Positions 57,103 to 64,000 of a stretch of 64,000 bases of DNA are shown here, piece by piece; position 1 is the first letter of the stretch; each line of letters begins with the position of its first letter. Under the pieces are notes generated by a model that worked only from the letters and a program-made list of their open reading frames with translations, was not told where the DNA came from and ran no database searches. The translations under genes and the position numbers were made by a program. Source of the stretch: Allodiplogaster sudhausi (lineage: Eukaryota > Nematoda > Chromadorea > Rhabditida > Diplogasteridae); assembly GCA_945643635.1 (NCBI GenBank), contig CALZFC010000006.1, forward strand, positions 2,500,001 to 2,564,000, given 5' to 3'.

Positions 57103-57243
57103 CTACTCCGGGACGCCAGTTGCTCTCAAAGACCCCTTACAACCTCCGGAATAACAAAAAGGACGAACAACTATAAGAGAACGATTAACCTTGGCAACAA
57201 ATCCATCGAAGAACTCGCTTGTTCGCCTTCGCTCCGCACGCAT
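57103..57243 (-). CDS. 46-codon frame in right arm, mirror of 53860-54000
   Basis: Same start MRAERRRTSEFFDGFVAK and same stop, on the minus strand. It lies in the near-identical outer arm. See the left-arm copy for details. Equal length and the single synonymous difference I see are compatible with either coding constraint or recent homogenisation of the arms. Confidence 0.3.
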   Translation of the reverse strand: MRAERRRTSEFFDGFVAKVNRSLIVVRPFCYSGGCKGSLRATGVPE

Positions 57244-57655
57244 CGGCCGGTCGCTTACTGCACCCGTGCATCCAGCCGAACTGACGACTCAATATTTATG
57301 ACAGTTAAATGAATTAATCATGCGACAATAAAACAGCGAACAAAAGATTCAAAAAAGAACATCGTGAACTTCAGCAGTGTTCATATCTTTGTAGTTTGTA
57401 ATTTAGTGTCAAGCGACACCACCCAAAACACGGTCATTCACGATGAAAACAGCCGAATGCGTTTTTAACGGTCATTTCAGATTCTTTTTTTAAAATCCGA
57501 CTGAATATGCATGTTTGGCGTGTCAAAAACCATATTAAAAAATACAGGGAACGTCGTAAAAGTGCCTAATATCGTTCAAATTCCAATTGAAATTATTTAG
57601 ATTAATCTAATTAATCTAATTAATTTATGTACCTGAAATGTTGGGCGGTACTGTA

Positions 57656-58482
57656 CATATATTTTTTTCTAGAATGATATTTTCATAAATCATTACAAAA
57701 ACTGTAAATGATTTTTTACGCATTTGTCATTTATTGCTGCATTCACGAAAGGGTTATTTAAAAAAAATCATCCAATAACGGATATATTAGCAATATCTTT
57801 TAGAGATGTTGCTCTAAACCAGCGGGGCAATAGATTTTCGATATTTTTTCTTCCGAATTAAGTTGTCTTATCTTATACTATTTTTTTCTTTAAATTGATA
57901 AACAATAAAAAAATATGTAAGTATTAAATATTGTAATTAGATATTAATAATATATAAATGAATAAGTTTTTCTCTAGGCTCTCTTTAAATTTATAAACAT
58001 TACGAATAAATATGAAGTAAATATTTCTAATTTAAATGAGATTTACTAATTTGTCTCCCAAGATCTCTATCTTTTATAGTAAAAATTTTCAATCAATCAA
58101 TCTCCATCTGTCAGAATGACAGATATCATATATTTACAAAACAATATACAATAAATGAACCGAGAAGTTAACTGAGATGTATTTAAAAAAAAGCAGAGTG
58201 TACAGACCGTACATCTGAACAATAAAACAAATAGCGAAAACAAATATATAAAAAACGTGATAAGTAAACGAATAATAATCAATAAAGGAAGAGGCTTGAT
58301 GTGACGTAATGAAGCGTGGATCGATGATGAGACAGACGAACTTATGGCCAACGCCACCGTTGCACTTGCCGGCTTATGGAGCGCAATCGAAGAGGTCGCA
58401 GCCTTGAGAGGAGATTCAATGACGGGGAGAGAAAGAGAGATAGAAAGAGAGAAGGTGAGAGAGAATGAGAGAGAAATAAAGT

Positions 58483-58524
<42 letters not shown>

Positions 58525-59623
58525 GAGAAGAGGAGATTTCAAAGTACGAACTCTTATCTTTGTAAAGATATTCCTCCTTTTTAAGCAACTATAAAATTAG
58601 CTTCTATTCAAGGATGGTCACTCAAGGAATACAAATATGCAGTTTACCTAGCCACAAAACTAGCTTCTTATCAGATGCAATGAAGACGATTGCGCCGCAA
58701 GAGCACGATAATGGGGGATACTTGAATCTTGGCCAGTATTCGGGAGTCTCTGACTGATCCCAATATTATTGACACATTTTCGTGGTTCTGTATAATTTTT
58801 ATTATTATAAAAGATCGCATTAAAAATTTTCCAGAGTTGCAATCAGAACAAAATTACCAGCATGTTTCGCCCACTTTAATGTTTTGCGTATAAACCACAT
58901 CATAAATGATCACCATCATCTGTTCATCCATTTCTAAGTAAGCAATATCTTTGAGAGATGCTGCAGTGAACCAGCGGGGCGATGCATATTCTTGATTATT
59001 GTTCGCTTACATGGTCTGTATCAAAGATTCTAAGAGAGCTTATAGAGGTTATTGTTTCTCTCTGGCGGTTTTGTGTTGCATCATTTCTTTATAAATATTT
59101 CTCTCTGAGCATCTTTGATACAGAACAAAGGGGCCCTCCAGGAATGACTCAAATATATGCAACTATTTCTTATACCTATAATTTGATTTATTGTTAGACA
59201 GACGCGCCTAAAATAGTCTGAAAAAGTCGAAAAGAATACTGGTGAATCGCCTGCTGGTTTAATATCTATTAGTCATAAAAAAATGTTTCATACAACTTAA
59301 AAAAATTTTTTTTTAATCTTTTTTTTTTATGTTTCATACAACATATTTCAATTTTTCCGGTTAAAATACATATATGCAGATATCCACAAATTCAACGATG
59401 GGCGCCAAGCTGGACGCCAGAAAGAAATTCCGCCAAAATTTCATAGTTTTATTCATAATTCAACTATACAATCAACAAGTAATCATTATTTCCATTTTTA
59501 TTAGCTGTTAAATCAAAATCCTCAGCCGACGTCTATACGGACGGGCATTTACTACACTATAGCAGATATAGGCTTTTTCAACGCATTCTCAGGCCTTTTT
59601 GCACTGAAACAATTCTACCCCAA

Positions 59624-59698
<75 letters not shown>

Positions 59699-60330
59699 GT
59701 CCATGCGGACGTGCAACGTCCATACAATCAATACATTTGTCAGCATGATCATGCTGAAGAAACTGCGAAGACAACCTCGATCTAGATCGGCACTGCTCTT
59801 TCATGTGAAAAAGGCCCCGAGAATTCCATCAGCACATTCTTCTGTTACATTCCGTGTTTTAACGGAAACTTATTGTTAGAGCGCCTCAAACACACCGAAT
59901 CATCCAAGAGATGACATCGATTCAATATCTTATGTTTGAGAGATGTTGCAGTAAATATGCGGGGAGATGGATATTCGTGGGTGTCTTGTTTTTGGTCGCT
60001 CAAAGTTGTCCCATCTTACGATTGTTTATACAGAAAATGTTCTTTTGTTTATCCTTTAATTTATAGACATTACGAATAAATATGTAGTAATTATTTGTTA
60101 TTATAGCAAATGTTCACTCAAATTGTCGACATGATCAACGGTCCGTTGAAGTCAAACCAATATCTTTGAGAGATGTTTCAGTAAACCAGCAGGGCATAGA
60201 TATTCATATTATTCCTCGTTTTAAATTGTTCTATCTCTACTGTACTATTATTTGCTCGGAAATTTTTATTTTTATTTAAAATTTTAAACGATATACATAT
60301 AAGTCTCTTGTTTTGTCTTAATTTACCCAT
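57656..60330. repeat. AT-rich repeats with four copies of an AGAGATGTTGCAGTAAACCA motif
   Basis: The phrase (TCTTTGAG)AGATGTTGC-GTAAACCAGCGGGGC appears at about 57797, 58948, 59938 (diverged) and 60161. A companion phrase ACATTACGAATAAATATG occurs at 57998 and 60068. (GA)n 58430-58520. A + TATA module at about 59040-59105. No gene is supported; the long Ser/Leu frame on minus at 58097-58588 is mostly microsatellite. Confidence 0.6.
59586..59824. repeat. Hairpin with (AT)n loop region
   Basis: CATTCTCAGGCCTTTTTGCA on the left is mirrored by GTGAAAAAGGCCCCGAGAAT on the right. Between them lies an uninterrupted (TA)n run of about 68 bp (59627-59695), and on the right side the perfect palindromes CATGATCATG and CGATCTAGATCG. 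Confidence 0.7.
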
Positions 60331-61240
60331 CTTTATTAGACTTCCACTGTTCGAGTTGGAACATCTCCTCCAATCGGTGAGTGTGACCCAGACGAGATCC
60401 CGACTTCTAACTTCTAAAGCCGACTTCTTTCTAAAAACCTCTTCTAAAAACTTCTAAAAACCGACTTCTAAAGGTAAGATGCATAGATCGAAAGGTCCCA
60501 CGAATCTCTCCTCCAATCTATTGGCATCTCCATCACGGCGACCATACCCTCAGCCATGACTCACTCGACTATTACAGTAAAAAAGATATTGTTTTTTTTT
60601 CTACTGCGGACCGACCTCGCACGATGCTGCGGCGTCTCCTTTTTTTTCTCCTTCTGCTCATCTCTCTGCCAAGCCACTCGACTGCTCCGCGGTGGCGCAA
60701 TCGTTGCATATGATTCATGCCTCTTGTTTCATCTCATTTTATTCTTAAAATAAATACTCTACCCGCTGTATTTGTGCAAATATGAACTGGTCCTAGTAAC
60801 GAACTCATCTCCAAGGATGGCGAGTCCATCGTAAAGTAGAATGCCTGAAACGTATCATAGACACATATATTTATTTCTTATTTATTAAACAAAACTTTCT
60901 TTTACAGCAGCTTCCTCATATGTTCGTTCGACTGTGAGTTCGAAGTGGACATAGAGATAATGAAATGTAGTTTAATTCGAATCATTCATCATCGTTAGAC
61001 AAGGTGCAATTATCCCGATGGTTTGACGAGACTAATATCGTGTCAACCGTTTCTGGCAACGGCGTCGTCTGCAATGATGTCAGCATCGTCCATGACGGCC
61101 CGCCGCCAGCAGATACCGCAGAGACCTCGGCAACCAATCAATGGCCGAAATAGAAGTTAGAATGATAACACGATTAATAAATCTTTTTGACAATATGAAA
61201 TGTCAAAATAATTAAATTCGGTGATCGCCCTCCATCTGGA
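60331..61240. repeat. Repeat fragments, no gene
   Basis: 60345-60520 shares phrases with 53255-53400, and ACTTCTAAA repeats locally (60405-60470). 60930-61170 holds the GC-rich left part of the main repeat unit (CGAGACTAATATCGTGTCAA, CGCAGAGACCTCGGCAACCA, GAATGATAACACGATTAATA). No exon chain seen. Confidence 0.5.
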
Positions 61241-61922
61241 AAAATGTAGTTGTATGCTGAAGATGACATGTCATTTTGTTCCTCCCGGCGGTTTTCCCTC
61301 TTTGTTAGACCTGTCTTACGAGATTCACTCGTATAAAAAAAGTTTCCCGACACATATTTCTATGGTGAAAATAGAGAGATAATTATTATTGATAATGTAT
61401 CCAACATGTCACTATCATACTTTCGAGCACGATTATGGATTTGCTGGGAAATCGATCTACGATCGAAATGCAAGCTAAGGTCATGTTCTCGAATAAGAAA
61501 GAGCGAGATTGTGAGATAAAAAATGATACAACTTTTTTGCAACATAAATCACTATTTTTCATAAAAAAAATTTAATTTTAAGATTTACCCGACAAGTCTA
61601 ACTCACCATCAGAGCGCAAACTGCGCTCGCGTTCAATTCGAAGGCGGTCGTCGCCATGAACTGCATAGCCTTGGGCAGTGGAGCAGCGCTTGGTTGGAAA
61701 GAAATACGATTATGAGACTATTGTGTATCTTTTTTTCGGTCCTCCACAGCAAACTGTCACGGAATTGTTGTCAAATGTAAAAAAAAAATTAATTTTTAGT
61801 AATTCATGCGATGGTCGAGCGAGGAATCATCACAAAAGCTCTGAGCTTATAGAGGAATGATGCGACGCAAAACCGCGGGAGAGGAAAATGACATCTCGGC
61901 TTCAGAATACGACTACTTTTTT
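61241..61922. mobile_element. 0.7-kb inverted-repeat unit, copy at 61 kb
   Basis: Left end AAAAATGTAGTTGTATGCTG..TGACATGTCATTTTGTTCCT; right end GAGCTTATAGAGGAATGATG..GAAAATGACATCTCGGCTTC. Central island CAATTCGAAGGCGGTCGTCG, CCATGAACTGCATAGCC, GGGCAGTGGAGCAGCGCTTGG. In this copy the left TATA part is degraded while the right one is intact. Confidence 0.7.
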
Positions 61923-62514
61923 CTTGGAGAGGGACACAAAAGTCAAACCGCATTACGTTGTAATTTTGCTAACGTTAGTAGTCTAAATTATATGCGATGA
62001 GAATATTTTCAGTCTTGAATGAAACTGCTCTTACGATCGATGGTTTTTATTCAGTTACGAAGTACTTAATGTCAAAATCATCTTCGCTCGATGGTTATTT
62101 TGCCTGCGTAATGTTACAAAATAATTTTCACGGAAAAATCTTTTAATTTTTTTTTTTAAATTAACATCTGTATTTTCTTTATTTTATAATCTGTAAAAAT
62201 TTCTTTAAACAAATACAAACAGAATTCTGTTAAATTGTCAACGGCGGCGCCCTGACGACACTCGCCGCCAGCGGAATGTTTTTTTTTAAAATTAACATCA
62301 GTATCTTTCTTTATCTTATACTGTGTACAATTTACTTAAATAAATATAAATAGTATTATGTTATCCGTCAAATGTTTGGTAACGGCGCTTCTGCCGACAT
62401 TCGCCGCCAGCGGAAGCCGCAGAAACCTCGGCTGCAGAAGAAGGAGATAGATATTTCGTTTTTGCAATTTGAAATCTCACACATATGTAATTCCTTACGG
62501 TGCTCGCTATTATT
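61923..62514. repeat. Spacer with two CGCCGCCAGCGGAA segments
   Basis: TTAACATCTGTATTTTCTTT followed by ACGGCGGCGCCCTGACGACA and CGCCGCCAGCGGAA (62265) is repeated about 130 bp later as TTAACATCAGTATCTTTCTT, GGTAACGGCGCTTC and CGCCGCCAGCGGAAGCCGCA (62402). This is a local tandem duplication of the GC-rich flank that precedes each 0.7-kb unit. Confidence 0.6.
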
Positions 62515-63303
62515 CAAAAAAAGAAAGCTGTATACTGAAGTGGATATGCCATTTTGTTCGTCGCCGGCGGTTTTGCGCTGCATCTTTCCTCTATAAACTC
62601 TCTTCCATGATCATAGGTGATGGCTCACCGGTGTACTGGATTGGCAAATTAATAAGTATACTCTCATTTTTGATAACAAGGCGTCTTCAAAAGGTTCATT
62701 CAAGTAAAAGAGTTGTGCACACATAACTCTATGCTGAAAACAGAGAGATCCTTTTTATCGATAATATTTCAAACATGTGCTCACTTTAGCATGATTCGAA
62801 CGCTATTATTATCGTAGCATTTTCAAGGAAATCGATGCAAGAGCGAAATGTCAGCCGAATTCGATGTAATCTCGAATAAAAAACAGGGAGACCGTCAGTC
62901 AGAAAATTGTCCACAATGCATCGTTTGTTGCTGTGCAAAATCACGGTTTTTTTTCACAAAAAGTTTTCCCTTTCAAGATAAACCCGACGATTCTCGGAGC
63001 GACGTCCGCGTTTGCGCTCAATTCGAAGGCGGTCGTCGCCATGAACAACTTCGCCGTCGGCAGTGGAGAAGTAATTGAGTTGTAAGAAATACGATTACTT
63101 GGTTTTTAACCACTTCAACAGCACGAACCTCATTCTTCGGTGGCCAAATGAAAATATTAATTGTTAATTTCAATGGTCTCGGAAGCTCAGTTCTATCATC
63201 ACAAACGCCAAGATGACAGCTTATAGAGGAATGATGCTACGCTAAACCTCCGGCGGAGGTAACAAAATGAGTCTACTCGACTTCAGCATACAGCTACTTT
63301 TTT
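62515..63303. mobile_element. 0.79-kb inverted-repeat unit, best-preserved copy
   Basis: Left end AAAAAAGAAAGCTGTATACTG..CGCCGGCGGTTTTGCGCTGC..CTCTATAAACTCTCTTCC; right end AGCTTATAGAGGAATGATGC..CGACTTCAGCATACAGCTAC. Central island TTCTCGGAGCGACGTCCGCG, CTCAATTCGAAGGCGGTCGT, CGCCATGAACAACTTCGCCG, TCGGCAGTGGAGAAG, AATACGATTA. No open frame spans the unit. Confidence 0.75.
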
Positions 63304-64000
63304 CTTGCAAAGGAGCACGAAACTCAACCGCGGTATGTTTGAATTTTCCTGACCATGATCATTGTCGTAGCGAAGAGAATATTTTCAGCTCCTGAAATAC
63401 GCCTGCTCTTGCAGTCTTTTGCTGTTCCTTTATTTTCTTCACTTTCATGGCTTTTTTTCTGTGAATTTTTTTTGTGTCCATCTTCTTCCTGGAACTGTTT
63501 CAGTTGCTAACTTGAATTTTTTAAAACAATAAATCTTATAAAATAAAGAATCCCATAAAAATAGAGCAACATGCTTTTAGCTGAAGGAGAATTTTCACAA
63601 ATAAAATTATTCCATTGCAACGACAATCCAACTTTCTTTTCCTTCGCAAATTCTATCGTCGTGGTTATAGTTCTTGCAAAAGGAAACTAAAAAAGACTTC
63701 ATTATAAAGTATAATAAACAAATTGGCATGCTATTTTAGGTTAAGGTCAGTCAGGCAAAGTAATTAGTTTCGTGAAGAAAAAAACCCAGCTGTATGTTGC
63801 ATTTTGTACCTCTCCGACACTTTTGCATTGCATCATTCCTATATAAGCGTTCTTCTGTGAGCAGTTGATGAAGCCGAGTCAACAAAAGCGAACGACGGAA
63901 ATGTATATGCAAGAAATAAAAAAAAAATTAATAAACGAAAAATACCTGCGAGAGACACCACGGCGACGGTGCCAAAGAGAACGCACCGCATGGACGCGTC
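63304..64000. repeat. Repeat fragments to window end
   Basis: Contains AGGAGCACGAAACTCAACCG, the AGAGCAACATGCTTTTAGCT segment (63563) also seen at 18117 and 26925, a + TATA-module copy (63795-63855, TTTTGCATTGCATCATTCCT), and CCTGCGAGAGACACCACGGC (63946), which matches 17480. No gene seen. Confidence 0.5.

Larger units (their letters stand above)
53447..57653. mobile_element. 4.2-kb Tc1/mariner-like element with long arms carrying mirrored exon-like segments
   Basis: Ends CAGTACCGCCCAACATTTCA on both sides (inverted), flanked by TA at 53445-53446 and 57654-57655. The outer ~600 bp of each arm (53447-54037; 57067-57653) is about 98% identical by eye. Inside that, the two halves still align, inverted, but with more differences (54038-55330 versus 57066-55380). 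No recognisable transposase is present. The inner part contains exon-like pieces on + in the left half and on - in the right half, converging on AATAAA(+) 55325-55330 and its complement TTTATT (minus-strand AATAAA) 55376-55381. An extra copy of the terminal sequence lies at 56434. Confidence 0.75.

Noticed and set aside
60556..60753. 65-codon hydrophobic frame
   Set aside because: It begins in a poly-T stretch, has no splice-supported neighbours, and the surrounding sequence is repeat debris shared with 53255-53400.

Overview
Eukaryotic, almost certainly animal (invertebrate) nuclear DNA. GC-rich coding exons with mostly GT-AG introns sit in AT-rich, repeat-choked sequence with long (GA)n/(CT)n tracts, cut-and-paste DNA transposons, fold-back elements and one LINE remnant. 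I see no rRNA gene, CRISPR array, operon or bacterial gene organisation. The species cannot be named from the sequence.

Three multi-exon protein genes can be assembled, all on the + strand. (1) 1414-3197 encodes a roughly 205-residue protein with a helical N-terminus, one glycine-rich membrane segment and a C-terminal coiled coil. (2) 5727-13035 and (3) 30893-39303 are 14-exon paralogues with matching exon sizes and phases, encoding about 554 and 552 residues. They carry the atlastin/GBP-type GTPase signatures: P-loop GSARQGKS, MDTQG and VRDWSF. The usual C-terminal membrane hairpin of atlastin is not seen. Each ends instead in a long Arg/Glu repeat helix and a short Cys-containing tail. Both belong to a large segmental duplication (about 4.3-14.16 kb and about 29.9-40.43 kb). 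Its 3' ~1.45 kb is almost identical while the rest has diverged, which suggests gene conversion. All three genes share related upstream sequence.

The rest is mobile or repetitive. It includes a complete non-autonomous hAT element with a perfect 8-bp target duplication (14849-16143) and a 1.4-kb Tc1/mariner-like palindrome with TA duplication (21369-22783). There is a 2.3-kb fold-back element (23390-25720) and a 5'-truncated LINE tail (27018-27420). Two more long inverted-repeat elements lie at 27423-28710 and 45028-46510, and small G-rich MITEs lie at 3590 and 36020. A 4.2-kb Tc1-like element (53447-57653) has ~600-bp arms that contain mirrored exon-like segments converging on two poly(A) signals. 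Much of 16-29 kb, 37-53 kb and 60-64 kb is built from shuffled copies of a ~0.7-kb inverted-repeat element. Its ends carry a constant TATA-containing module, and its centre carries a conserved GC-rich island.

The observations most worth following are the tandem hairpin-less atlastin-like GTPases with microsatellite-like coding tails, the mirrored gene pair inside the 4.2-kb element whose exons look more diverged than its introns, and the highly repeated TATA-box module. All functional statements are inferences from sequence pattern; no database search was possible.
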